A DNA stretch of 64,000 nt. It comes from Xanthomarina gelatinilytica (GTDB lineage Bacteria > Bacteroidota > Bacteroidia > Flavobacteriales > Flavobacteriaceae). The translations under genes were made by a program, and so were the position numbers. Below are positions 8,753 to 17,799 of the stretch, piece after piece. The stretch lies in the NCBI RefSeq assembly GCF_000348685.1, contig NZ_ANLA01000010.1, positions 62,001-126,000 of the forward strand, read 5' to 3'. The stretch's first letter is position 1. The number at the start of each line of letters is the position of its first letter. The notes under the pieces are model-generated. The model saw only the letters and a program-made list of their open reading frames with translations, made no database searches and was not told the DNA's origin.

Positions 8753-9837
8753 GATCCAAAAAAATAAATATTGTTTTTGTAATCCCTTCCCTTGCTGCAG
8801 GAGGAGCCGAACGCATATTGTCTTTTGTGGCTCAAAATGTAAACAAAGAGCTTTTTAAAACAACGCTCTTGGTTACTGGTTACCAAAAAGACACAGTATA
8901 TCATTTAACAGACCTGGAGATTGTTTACCTAAACAAACCAAGGGTTTTAAAATCGTTTTTCAGTATTTTTTCGTATATAAAAAAGAACAAACCAGATGTG
9001 GTTGTAAGCTCCATAGTGCATTTAAATGTGTTAATAGCCTTTATGTCGCCATTTTTTAGCAATACCAAATTTGTGGCTCGTGAAGCCAATGTGCTGAGTG
9101 TTTTAAACAAATACAACCCTTCCTCCTCCATATTCTTTTCAAAACGCGTGATCAATCTGGCTTACAAACTGGTGGATTGTATTATTTGCCAATCAACAGA
9201 CATGCAACAAGATATGGTAACCTATTTTCATGTTAAAAAAAGCAAAACGGTTCTCATTAACAATCCCATTACAAACAATTTCAATTTAAAAACCAGAACA
9301 AAAAGTGAGCAAGACACCATTAGGTTTATTACCATTGGGAGGTTGAGTAAAGAAAAGGGGCACCTAAGAATTATTGAAGCCCTCTCTCAAGTAGATTTTC
9401 CTTTTAAATATACCATTATTGGCAATGGCAAAGAAAAAGAAACCATCTTTGAGAGCATAAAACAAAATGGATTTATGGACAAGATTGAATATGTTGCATT
9501 CACCAAGGAAGTGGATACCTATTTAGCAAAAAGCGATTTATTTTTGCAAGGTTCTTTTGTAGAAGGGTTTCCAAATGTGCTTATTGAAAGCTGTGTTGTT
9601 GGCACACCTATTTTGGCTTTTAGGGCACCAGGTGGTTTGGATGAAATTATTGAAATTGGAGAAAATGGCTATATTGCAGAAACAACCGAAGAATTTATCA
9701 ATTATTTAAACAACATAAACAAGAGTTATGATTTTAATCCTGAAACCGTTAGCCAAGTAGTAAAACAGCGTTTTAGCAAGGATAAAATTATTTCTAAATA
9801 CGAAAGTTTATTTCTAAATTTGGTTAACTCAAACTAA
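8749..9837 (+). CDS. GT4 family glycosyltransferase
   Basis: A 362-residue GT-B enzyme. It opens with IVFVIPSLAAGGAERILSFVA and has the C-terminal donor site segments ITIGRLSKEKGHLRIIEAL and VEGFPNVLIES (E-x7-E near residues 270-278). It starts at an ATGA overlap with the AsnB gene and its stop abuts the next GT4 start, so the three genes are translationally coupled. It is a distant paralogue of the glycosyltransferases at 2283 and 9838. Specificity is unknown. Confidence 0.87.
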   Translation: MRSKKINIVFVIPSLAAGGAERILSFVAQNVNKELFKTTLLVTGYQKDTVYHLTDLEIVYLNKPRVLKSFFSIFSYIKKNKPDVVVSSIVHLNVLIAFMSPFFSNTKFVAREANVLSVLNKYNPSSSIFFSKRVINLAYKLVDCIICQSTDMQQDMVTYFHVKKSKTVLINNPITNNFNLKTRTKSEQDTIRFITIGRLSKEKGHLRIIEALSQVDFPFKYTIIGNGKEKETIFESIKQNGFMDKIEYVAFTKEVDTYLAKSDLFLQGSFVEGFPNVLIESCVVGTPILAFRAPGGLDEIIEIGENGYIAETTEEFINYLNNINKSYDFNPETVSQVVKQRFSKDKIISKYESLFLNLVNSN

Positions 9838-10995
9838 ATGACAAACAAAAAAAAGATTGCTTTATTTGTTCCTGCAATAGGATTTGGTGGAGCTGAAAAA
9901 GTTGTTAGCCTGCTTACTTTCGAATTGCCAAAATATTTCGATGTCACCTTGATATTGCTTTACGATGTTAAAAAACTTCCCATCTCAAACGATGTGAAAG
10001 TTATTTTGCTCTCCAAGGAAGGTGAAACATTCAAAACCTCTCGCATCAGTCATTTTACAGACTATTTCAAATTTCTTTTTCAATACACAAAAGTTTTGAA
10101 AGCCGAAAAAATTGATGTGGTTGTTTCGTTTATGCTTCGTCAAAATATCATGACAGGATTTGCAAAAATGTTCAACCCTCATTTAAAATCCATTATCAGT
10201 GAAAGGTGCTTTCCCTCTAAACGTTACACAAACACCAAGCTGACTTCGCTTATCACCAAAACCATGATTCCTTTGTTTTACAATAGGAACAACAAGCTTT
10301 TTTCAAATTCTATTTATATAAACGAAGATTTAAAAAAGCACTTTAATGTTAACATTGACACAAGTGTTATTTACAATCCAACTGTTTTAAACAAGGAAAA
10401 GTTACACATAGACAACCACAATCACTTAACAGAAACCTTTAAAGTGGTTACTGTTGGACGTTTAATTCCGGTAAAAAACCAACAACACATCCTGAAGAGC
10501 TTAAGTATTCTACCCAAAAACATTCAATTGGATATTTATGGAGATGGCGACCTGCTCGAGGAATTAAAGCAATTGACTACAGATTTAAACTTGCAGAACC
10601 ATGTTGATTTTAAAGGTAATGTGCTTAATGTGCATTCAGAAATTATAGATAGCCACTGTTTTGTGTTAAGCTCTTCGACCGAAGGTTTTCCAAACGTACT
10701 TCTTGAGGCCATGTCTGTTGGCTTACCAGTAATAGCAACTAACTGCATGTCTGGACCCTTGGAACTGTTAAATGAGAACGAACCTGTAACTATTGAAAAA
10801 GGAGGGTTTTACAAAGCCAAATATGGTTTATTGGTAAATGTAGATGATGTAGAAGGTTTGGCCGAAGCTATCAAATATTTTCAGGAAAACAACGAACAAA
10901 GAATGGTTTATGGTGGTTTGGGCTATTCACGTTCCAAAGATTATGGGATTGATAAAATTGGATTACAACTAAAAACACTTATTGACAGTGTTTGA
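9838..10995 (+). CDS. GT4 family glycosyltransferase
   Basis: A 385-residue GT-B enzyme starting directly after the preceding stop codon. The N-terminal domain begins IALFVPAIGFGGAEKVVSLL; the donor domain has VVTVGRLIPVKNQQHILKSL and EGFPNVLLEAMSVGLPVIAT near residues 282-301. A final ~35 residues after LLVNVDDVEGLAEAI close the fold. It acts at the cytoplasmic face of the inner membrane on the undecaprenyl-linked intermediate. Donor and linkage are not predictable from sequence. Confidence 0.87.
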   Translation: MTNKKKIALFVPAIGFGGAEKVVSLLTFELPKYFDVTLILLYDVKKLPISNDVKVILLSKEGETFKTSRISHFTDYFKFLFQYTKVLKAEKIDVVVSFMLRQNIMTGFAKMFNPHLKSIISERCFPSKRYTNTKLTSLITKTMIPLFYNRNNKLFSNSIYINEDLKKHFNVNIDTSVIYNPTVLNKEKLHIDNHNHLTETFKVVTVGRLIPVKNQQHILKSLSILPKNIQLDIYGDGDLLEELKQLTTDLNLQNHVDFKGNVLNVHSEIIDSHCFVLSSSTEGFPNVLLEAMSVGLPVIATNCMSGPLELLNENEPVTIEKGGFYKAKYGLLVNVDDVEGLAEAIKYFQENNEQRMVYGGLGYSRSKDYGIDKIGLQLKTLIDSV

Positions 10996-11063
10996 TAAAT
11001 CATAATAATACAAGAAAACAGATACTTAAGTAAGTATCAAAAACTTGAACTGATTATAATTCT

Positions 11064-12155
11064 ATGGCAAAAAAAATCTGTTTAGTAGGTGGCGAGGATG
11101 TACATAAAAGGATTCTTTTGTCCAGCTATTTAATGGATGCCGGTTTTCAAGTAACCATAGTTGGAACAAGTGACCATAAGTTCCCTAAATCTGTTAACTA
11201 TATTTCCTACAACCTAAACAGGAGCTTCTCTCCTATTGCTGATTACAAAACAATTGTATGGCTTAAACGGTTTTTTAAGGATAATGCGTTCGATTTAATT
11301 CATACGTTTGATACCAAGCCGGCATTCTTGGTGCCATTATCGCAATTAAAAACCAATACACCTATAACCAGGACAGTCACAGGCTTGGGCACCATTTTCA
11401 TGTCCCAAAGCCTTTTTAGCCATATTTTAAGAAAGGTTTATATCCTGCTTCACACCTTGGTAAAAAACAGAATAACCAATACCATTTTTCAAAACGAAGA
11501 CGATAAGGACCTATATTTAAAACACAACTTGATCTCAAACTCCAATTACAGTTTAATATTAAGCAGCGGCATTGAATTAAAGCAAATAACCCAAAAAGCC
11601 AAACGGAACAACAATCCCTTCACCTTTATTTGTGTTGCCAGATTGGTTTATGAAAAAGGCATTATCAATCTATTGGAAGCAGCCAGGATATGCCGTGACA
11701 AAGGCCACGATTTCAAATACTTATTGGTTGGTCCTTTAGAAGAAAATTCCAAAAAACTAAACAAAGATATCCTCCTGCAATATTCAGATATCGTAGATGT
11801 ATTGGGTTCCAGAAACGATGTTTTGAATTTACTGGAATCATCTGATGCTTTTGTGTTACCTACCTTTAGAGAAGGGTTTTCCAGGGTTTTACTGGAAGCA
11901 GCTGCAGTTGGTTTACCCATAATTTCAACAAATGTTACAGGTGTGAGGGATTTTACCAGACATGGCAAAGAAGCGCTTTTGGTTGAGCCAAAAAATTCGC
12001 AAGCTTTGGCTGAAGCCATGATTAACATAGCCACAAACAAGGAATTAGCCGATAAATTAGTCGAAAATGCCTTAAAACACGTTAAAGAGTTTAGTCTTGA
12101 AAATGTATCTAAACAATATATAACTATATTTAACACAGCTATTAATCATAATTAA
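11064..12155 (+). CDS. GT4 family glycosyltransferase (PglA/CapM-like)
   Basis: A 363-residue GT-B enzyme of a different subgroup from the other three. The N-terminal domain contains DLIHTFDTKPAFLVPLS and ITRTVTGLGTIF, typical of transferases that act early on an undecaprenyl-diphospho-HexNAc acceptor. The donor domain has FICVARLVYEKGIINLLEAA and EGFSRVLLEAAAVGLPII near residues 269-286. It lies 4 bp before a DegT aminotransferase and just upstream of the initiating sugar transferase, which supports an early step. The PglA comparison is from memory of family motifs, not a search. Confidence 0.85.
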   Translation: MAKKICLVGGEDVHKRILLSSYLMDAGFQVTIVGTSDHKFPKSVNYISYNLNRSFSPIADYKTIVWLKRFFKDNAFDLIHTFDTKPAFLVPLSQLKTNTPITRTVTGLGTIFMSQSLFSHILRKVYILLHTLVKNRITNTIFQNEDDKDLYLKHNLISNSNYSLILSSGIELKQITQKAKRNNNPFTFICVARLVYEKGIINLLEAARICRDKGHDFKYLLVGPLEENSKKLNKDILLQYSDIVDVLGSRNDVLNLLESSDAFVLPTFREGFSRVLLEAAAVGLPIISTNVTGVRDFTRHGKEALLVEPKNSQALAEAMINIATNKELADKLVENALKHVKEFSLENVSKQYITIFNTAINHN

Positions 12156-12159
12156 AATC

Positions 12160-13365
12160 ATGAAAATTCCATTTTCACCTCCATACATTAACCAAGATGT
12201 CATTCAGGAAGTTAACAGTGCTTTAGAGTCTGGTTGGATAACCACTGGGCCTAAAGTAAAATTATTGGAAGAATTGGTTTGCGAATACACTTTGGCACCA
12301 AATACCCTTTGTGTCAATTCGGCCACTTCTGGGCTTATGCTGGCCTTAAAATGGTACGGAATTGGCTCTGGAGACGAAGTCATCATTCCTGCTTATACCT
12401 ATGCTGCAACTGCTTTGGCTGTGATACATGTAGGAGCAACTCCTGTAATGGTTGATGTTGAGGCCGATTTTAATATTTCGATCCATAACATGGAAAAAGC
12501 CATTACAAGCAAAACCAAAGCAGTAATTCCAGTAGATATAGCTGGTTGGCCATGTGATTACGAAGCCATTGATGCCCTTGTTAAAAACAAAAAAGATTTG
12601 TTTAAACCTTCCTCTGAAAACCAGGAAAAACTAGGCAGGATTTTAGTGATATCGGATTCTGCACACTCCATTGGAGCTACATACAACAACCAATATTTAG
12701 GAGCCATTACAGATATTACCGTATTTTCATTTCATGCTGTAAAAAACGTTACCACTGCCGAAGGTGGAGCTGTTTGCATTAATTTACCAAAACCATTTAA
12801 TAACCAGGAAGAATACAACTACCTGCGTTGTTTTTCTTTAAACGGCCAGACCAAAGATGCTTTTACCAAATCGAAAGCTGGTGGCTGGAGATACGATATT
12901 ATCTACCCTGGATTAAAAATAAATATGCCAGATATTTTGGCTGCCATTGGTGTTGCCCAATTGCCTGAATATTTTGAAAAAACCCTGGATAAACGCGTGG
13001 AGATCTATGAGTACTATCACAAGTTTTTTCAAGCTAAAGCATGGGCTGTCTTGCCTCCTTACAAAAGTGAAAACAAAACATCTTCCTGTCATTTGTATGC
13101 TTTGCGAATAAAAGATATATCAGAAGCCACCAGAGATGCCATTATTGAAGAGATTTCAAAAAATGGAGTGGCTGTTAATGTGCACTTTCAACCGTTACCT
13201 TTACTAACACTGTTTAAGAACATGGGCTATGATATAAATGCTTTTCCCATGGCTTTTAATAATTACAAGTGTGAGATCTCGCTGCCTATCTATCCGCAAC
13301 TTACCCAAAAAGAACTTGAATATATAGTAAACACAGTAACTAAGGCTGTTGAATCTAAAATATGA
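12160..13365 (+). CDS. DegT/DnrJ/EryC1/StrS aminotransferase
   Basis: A 401-residue PLP-dependent fold type I sugar aminotransferase. The opening segment PFSPPYINQDVIQEVNSALESGWITTGPK is characteristic. The PLP lysine is K195 in FSFHAVKNVTTAEGGA. Such enzymes convert a 4-keto (or 3-keto) nucleotide sugar to the amino sugar with glutamate as donor. It overlaps the PglC-like transferase gene by 4 bp, which suggests that the sugar it aminates may be the one that transferase attaches to undecaprenyl phosphate. A second DegT enzyme is encoded at 17800; the two differ clearly and probably serve different sugars. Confidence 0.9.
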   Translation: MKIPFSPPYINQDVIQEVNSALESGWITTGPKVKLLEELVCEYTLAPNTLCVNSATSGLMLALKWYGIGSGDEVIIPAYTYAATALAVIHVGATPVMVDVEADFNISIHNMEKAITSKTKAVIPVDIAGWPCDYEAIDALVKNKKDLFKPSSENQEKLGRILVISDSAHSIGATYNNQYLGAITDITVFSFHAVKNVTTAEGGAVCINLPKPFNNQEEYNYLRCFSLNGQTKDAFTKSKAGGWRYDIIYPGLKINMPDILAAIGVAQLPEYFEKTLDKRVEIYEYYHKFFQAKAWAVLPPYKSENKTSSCHLYALRIKDISEATRDAIIEEISKNGVAVNVHFQPLPLLTLFKNMGYDINAFPMAFNNYKCEISLPIYPQLTQKELEYIVNTVTKAVESKI

Positions 13366-13952
13366 TAAAACGCATTTTTGATATCATTTTTTCTTTTTTG
13401 GGTTTAATTTTATTACTACCTTTATTACTCCTTATAGCATTACTAATTAAACTGGAATCCAAAGGCTCGCTTTTCTATTTACAAACAAGAGTTGGCAAGC
13501 ATAATAAAGATTTCAAAATATTTAAATTTAGAACCATGTTTGTTGGCTCTGACCAAAAAGGGTTGTTAACTCTTGGAGACAGAGATCCACGAATAACCAA
13601 AACAGGTTTTTTTTTAAGAAAATATAAATTAGACGAACTTCCCCAACTAATTAATGTTTTTATTGGCAACATGAGTTTTGTTGGCCCAAGACCAGAAGTG
13701 CGCAAATACGTAAATTATTATTCTCAAGAAGATTTAATAATTTTAAGCGTGAAACCTGGAATTACAGACTACGCTTCCATAGTTTACAGAAATGAAGCAG
13801 AACTGTTAAAAGGCGTCAACAATCCAGAACAGTTTTATATTGAAACCATCATGCCGGAAAAAATAAAATGGAACAAGAAATATATTAATAGCCACAATCT
13901 GTTAACAGATTTTAAAATTATTTTTAAAACGATTCAAATTATTATTTCATGA
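13362..13952 (+). CDS. Initiating sugar-phosphate transferase (PglC-like, bacterial sugar transferase family)
   Basis: A 196-residue monotopic phosphoglycosyl transferase. It has one N-terminal hydrophobic re-entrant helix (about residues 8-30), then the catalytic segments KIFKFRTMFV, KLDELPQLINVFIGNMSFVGPRPEV and VKPGITDYAS. The size and the acidic DE pair match the minimal PglC-type enzymes rather than the long WcaJ/WbaP type, which carry extra membrane helices. It transfers a HexNAc- or amino-dideoxysugar-phosphate to undecaprenyl phosphate and so starts the repeat unit. ATGA overlaps couple it to the genes on both sides. Confidence 0.9.
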   Translation: MIKRIFDIIFSFLGLILLLPLLLLIALLIKLESKGSLFYLQTRVGKHNKDFKIFKFRTMFVGSDQKGLLTLGDRDPRITKTGFFLRKYKLDELPQLINVFIGNMSFVGPRPEVRKYVNYYSQEDLIILSVKPGITDYASIVYRNEAELLKGVNNPEQFYIETIMPEKIKWNKKYINSHNLLTDFKIIFKTIQIIIS

Positions 13953-14932
13953 GGGAAGTTTCTAATGGTTATTTTGTTATTTCTTTGGATTTTGAGTTGC
14001 ATTGGGGCATTTTCGATAAAAGATGTGTGGCAGAATACAAAGAAAACCTGGAGAATGTTAAGTTGGTCATTCCCAAATTATTGGAGCTTGCAGAAAAACA
14101 TGATATAAAACTAACTTTTGCCACTGTAGGCTTGTTATTTGCAAAAAACAAAGCAGAACTCCTAAACAACAACCCTAAATTGCTTCCTGGCTATTCCAAG
14201 CCAAGGTTTAGTCCATACAATCAATTAGACACCATAGGAAATTCAGAATTGGATGATGAATTCCATTACGCATCCAGTTTAATAGATTCAATAATAGAAA
14301 CCAATAAACATGAAATTGGCACTCATACCTATTCGCATTACTACTGCTTGGAAGATGGCCAAACCATAGATCAATTTGAAGCCGATTTGATTGCAGCCAT
14401 AGCTTGTGCTGCCAAAAAAGGCATTAGCATAAAAAGTATTGTGTTCCCCAGAAACCAAGTAAACAAAGCGTATTTGGAAGTTTGCTCCAAACATGGCATT
14501 ACCTCCTTTAGAGGAATAGAAAAGCATAGGATTTATAATACCGAAGATAGAAATCTCAACAAAAAGCAATCCATTAGAGCGCTTCGACTCATAGATTCTT
14601 ATGTAAACATTACAGGTTACAATACTTATCCCATTAATAATTTAAACACCATAAAAGGTATTACAAACATACCATCAAGTAGTTTTTTAAGACCTTATAG
14701 CAAAAGCCTAAGCGCTTTAGAGCCTTTAAAAATAGCTCGTGTTAAGAAGGCCATGACACATGCAGCCAAGCATAATGAATTGTTTCACCTTTGGTGGCAT
14801 CCACATAATTTTGGCAAACATATGGATGAAAATTTTAAAGGTTTAGAGGCTATTTTAAAACACTACATACACTTAAACAATAAGTTTAGGTTTAAAAACG
14901 TAACTATGGAAGAATTAGTTAGTTTGGTTTAA
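13949..14932 (+). CDS. Polysaccharide deacetylase (NodB/CE4-type) family protein
   Basis: A 327-residue protein with a NodB-type catalytic domain: ISLDFELHWG (residues 11-20, with the catalytic-type aspartate), then GTHTYSHYY (H-x3-H near residues 125-129), and LWWHPHNFGKH near the C-terminus. These enzymes remove N- or O-acyl groups from glycans through a divalent metal. No signal peptide is visible, so it may act on a cytoplasmic lipid-linked intermediate. It starts 4 bp inside the sugar transferase gene, and its last 14 bp overlap the 3' end of the convergent acyltransferase gene. Confidence 0.85.
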   Translation: MREVSNGYFVISLDFELHWGIFDKRCVAEYKENLENVKLVIPKLLELAEKHDIKLTFATVGLLFAKNKAELLNNNPKLLPGYSKPRFSPYNQLDTIGNSELDDEFHYASSLIDSIIETNKHEIGTHTYSHYYCLEDGQTIDQFEADLIAAIACAAKKGISIKSIVFPRNQVNKAYLEVCSKHGITSFRGIEKHRIYNTEDRNLNKKQSIRALRLIDSYVNITGYNTYPINNLNTIKGITNIPSSSFLRPYSKSLSALEPLKIARVKKAMTHAAKHNELFHLWWHPHNFGKHMDENFKGLEAILKHYIHLNNKFRFKNVTMEELVSLV

Positions 14933-16166
14933 ATTCTATTTGAAATTTATTTGTGTTTCCAACCACCAAATAATTTACCAAATCCTTCTCTCTTTTGGTG
15001 TAAATCTTAATATTGGAAATAGGTTCCGGATTTCTATAGAGCAAATCTAATATGGTTCTATTTAAAAAATTCAAATTTTTGTCTTCCATATCAACTTGCC
15101 TTAATTCATTTAAATCAATGGTCGTGTCCAAAGGCTTGATGAACACTTCCGGATCTGCCTTTAAATTGGGTTTTGCCGAGTTTTTAAATTGGAACTTTAG
15201 TTTCTTAAACAACAAGTTTACGTTTTTGTCCCTTAAGTATTGCTTTAACCTAAAATAAAGAGCCAATAAAGAAGCTGTCAACCTGCATTTTATATTTGAA
15301 GCATCATACAGGATATGACAATCATAACCATACTCTTCATTGGTCCATTTGGTTTTATATTCATACTCTCCCTTGGAAAAATCCAATATTTGTATGTTGT
15401 TGTCAAAACACCATTCTATAAGCTTTCCTAGCTCTATATGGCCAATGTTAAACTTGTAGTAATCTGGATTGAAGGCTTTTACAGAGCCTATCATTTTATT
15501 TCCTTCAATATATGCCAAAGACATGGAAATTGGCTTATTGTCTACATTCACACAAATTAAAAGCGCCTTTCCTTTTTGAATCATTGGAAATATCAATTCA
15601 TGGTAAAAATTCCATTTTGCAATGATGTTGGTGTCAATCTTCAAGTCCTTATGTCTTTCTACTATTAATTTTTTAAAATAAGTCAAGGCCTCGTCACATG
15701 CTTCTTTAGAGGTATCTTTATAATATATTTTATAGGATACCGAAAAGCAGTTTTCAAATTTTCGCAACGTGCTTCGATGCTTGTTCCTGCTTTTGGCACT
15801 CATTACAGAAGCCATGTAGTCTTCCAAACTGTTGAACCCTTTAAAATTGGCAAGGAACCCTTTGTACTGCCTTATTTTATAGCCTTTTAAGCGACCAACA
15901 TCACTGGGAAATTTATTGGTGTTTGCAAATTCAGGTACATCATAAACCAAAAAGGTTTTGTTTTCATAATCGGTTGCTGCTTCATTTAAATCGTAGGTAA
16001 TTCCGTTGGTAACATTTTTTCCAATATTAACATAATAAGGAAGAAACGCATGTTTTATAAACTTAACGTTTGGAATAAAATTGAAAGCATAAGGCTGTTT
16101 TCCCTTAGCAAAATGCTTAAGCCATAACTCTTGATATAGATGTGATGTAAAGGGATTACGACTCAT
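14919..16166 (-). CDS. FemAB/CelD-like (BcsL-type GNAT) acyltransferase, paralogue B
   Basis: An ~415-residue protein. I place the start at the ATG at 16166 (MSRNPF) because it aligns with MTLNPF of the paralogue; an in-frame TTG at 16175 would add three residues. The central region resembles the Acetyltransf_6 GNAT domain: SKNRHRSTLRKFE-like basic segment, KPISMSLAYI, and ILDFSKGEYEYKTKW. These enzymes usually acylate glycans or lipids in the cytoplasm. The last ~60 residues match the paralogue and are not part of the known domain. The gene overlaps the upstream paralogue's 3' end by 11 bp, and converges on the deacetylase with a 14-bp overlap. Substrate unknown. Confidence 0.8.
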   Translation of the reverse strand: MSRNPFTSHLYQELWLKHFAKGKQPYAFNFIPNVKFIKHAFLPYYVNIGKNVTNGITYDLNEAATDYENKTFLVYDVPEFANTNKFPSDVGRLKGYKIRQYKGFLANFKGFNSLEDYMASVMSAKSRNKHRSTLRKFENCFSVSYKIYYKDTSKEACDEALTYFKKLIVERHKDLKIDTNIIAKWNFYHELIFPMIQKGKALLICVNVDNKPISMSLAYIEGNKMIGSVKAFNPDYYKFNIGHIELGKLIEWCFDNNIQILDFSKGEYEYKTKWTNEEYGYDCHILYDASNIKCRLTASLLALYFRLKQYLRDKNVNLLFKKLKFQFKNSAKPNLKADPEVFIKPLDTTIDLNELRQVDMEDKNLNFLNRTILDLLYRNPEPISNIKIYTKREKDLVNYLVVGNTNKFQIEFKPN

Positions 16167-17409
16167 TTTTAGCAACTTTTATTGTGTATTTTTCACCAAA
16201 GGCATAATAGGTTTCTTCTTGATTTTCATCGAAATATAATTCAATCGATTGTGCTTTTTGAGGATTCATGTATAAAAAATCATAAATAGCACGTCTCACC
16301 GATAAGAATTCCGGACTTTCTATATCCAATTTCTGCAAATGTGCTTTTTGAGGCTTGCCATCCCCTATTTTTTCAACATGGAAAGGCTCTATAACAACAG
16401 GTTCCGGCTTGTTGTCGCCAAACAATTTGTATTTAAGCTTATGATAAATTTTGTTGTAATTTTTTTCCCTGAAAACACGTTTAAAATTAAAATAAAACAC
16501 CACAAAATTGGCAATAAAAACACTTATTATGGATTTTGAGTCGTACAATAGATGATAATGAGTTTGGTAGGTGTCACTACTCCATCTTTTTTTATATTCA
16601 AAATCCCCTTGGGTATAATCAAAAATTTTAATGTTGTTTTCAAAACTCCACTCCAGCATTTTCAAAATAGTTGTATGACCTATATTGTATCTATAAAAAT
16701 CTATGTCAAAAACAGTTAAGGCTTCAATTAGTGTATCACCAAAATGATAACTAAACGTAACGCCAATGGGTTTTTTATCGCAATAAATCACAAACAAAGA
16801 AGCCGTTTTCTCGTTTATCATGCTGTAAGCCAATTCGGTGTAATAATTCCATACCACAGGATTTAGCTCACCACATGGTTCGTTTTTATTGGCATAACGT
16901 TTTTCAAAAAGATGATAAAACTCCTGAAACACATTCTTAAATTGTTCTTGGGAAATATCCCCAAAATACATCACATAATCCACGTTAAAACTTGCCTGCA
17001 ATCTCTTAATGTTCCGTTTAAGTTTAGAACGTGTATTGGACTTGTATATAGATCTTAAATAATCATCTAAACTCTCGTAATTAGAAACCCTGGTTATATA
17101 ACCTTCATATTGAAATATTTTTTTTAACCTTAAAGAACCATATGGTTTAAAGGTTGGTAAGTTAAAATACGTAGGAATATCCCTTATCAAAAAAACCTTA
17201 TTCTTGTAATCTTTCTCTTTTTGGGTGGAAATTTCATAATCGAACCCATTGGTTAATTTTACGCCTACATTTATGTAATATGGCAAAAATTTATGTTTCA
17301 CAAAACTGACCCTATCAATGAAACGAAAAGAAATCCCTTTTTCATTTTTATTAAAATGTTTTGTCCATATATCAATAAAAGATTTTGAATTAAACGGATT
17401 TAATGTCAT
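16156..17409 (-). CDS. FemAB/CelD-like (BcsL-type GNAT) acyltransferase, paralogue A
   Basis: A 417-residue protein with the same layout as its downstream neighbour. Shared landmarks are FVKHKFLPYYINVG near residue 30, a basic segment RSKLKRNIKRL near residue 130, KPIGVTFSYHFG near 230, and IFDYTQGDFEYKKRW near 270, followed by a conserved C-terminal tail (IYDFLYMNP...). No signal peptide or membrane segment is obvious. It is the first gene of a two-gene minus-strand transcript set inside the plus-strand glycan locus, so acylation of the glycan or of a nucleotide sugar is a fair inference. The substrate cannot be named. Confidence 0.8.
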   Translation of the reverse strand: MTLNPFNSKSFIDIWTKHFNKNEKGISFRFIDRVSFVKHKFLPYYINVGVKLTNGFDYEISTQKEKDYKNKVFLIRDIPTYFNLPTFKPYGSLRLKKIFQYEGYITRVSNYESLDDYLRSIYKSNTRSKLKRNIKRLQASFNVDYVMYFGDISQEQFKNVFQEFYHLFEKRYANKNEPCGELNPVVWNYYTELAYSMINEKTASLFVIYCDKKPIGVTFSYHFGDTLIEALTVFDIDFYRYNIGHTTILKMLEWSFENNIKIFDYTQGDFEYKKRWSSDTYQTHYHLLYDSKSIISVFIANFVVFYFNFKRVFREKNYNKIYHKLKYKLFGDNKPEPVVIEPFHVEKIGDGKPQKAHLQKLDIESPEFLSVRRAIYDFLYMNPQKAQSIELYFDENQEETYYAFGEKYTIKVAKNES

Positions 17410-17799
17410 TATGCAATTGGATAGTTTTAAAAACTAAAATAAAAATTTAGGTAGAATAAGTGGATAAATACCTCATATTTTAGATGTATGAAATAAAAAC
17501 TATTATGAACGGTTCACTTTTAAAACATACTATCGTTTTTTTTGTATATTAGTCCTTTCAGGAATAGCCCTGAAAATTTTAATATTTTAATGACATTCTT
17601 CCCTTTTTTTAATTTTTAGCATGTTTAAAAGCATTAAGTTTGCTCTTAAACCAAATAGTTTCATTAATTAATACAAACGATTAAATACCATTTTATTCAG
17701 ATTAAAGAAACGCATTAATTTAAATAAAATCTAAAAACGTAAAAATTAGTTATTTATCGTATTTATTTGATGATTGCTGTTGAAACGTAGATATTTACT
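17410..17799. promoter_or_regulatory. Divergent intergenic region between acyltransferases and the second glycan block
   Basis: These 390 bases hold no credible ORF. A -7 element TAAGTTTG followed by C lies at 17635-17642, plus strand, about 155 bp before the aminotransferase start; I see no clear TTG at the -33 position. Upstream of it sits a hairpin (17556-17575). The region is strongly AT-rich. Confidence 0.4.
17556..17575 (+). promoter_or_regulatory. Short hairpin upstream of the second glycan block
   Basis: TTTCAGG (17556-17562) pairs with CCTGAAA (17569-17575) around a 6-nt loop, and ATTTT follows. It could be a weak terminator for rightward transcription or a leader element. It is the reverse arm order of the CCTGAA stems of the terminators at 281 and 29754. 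Confidence 0.35.
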
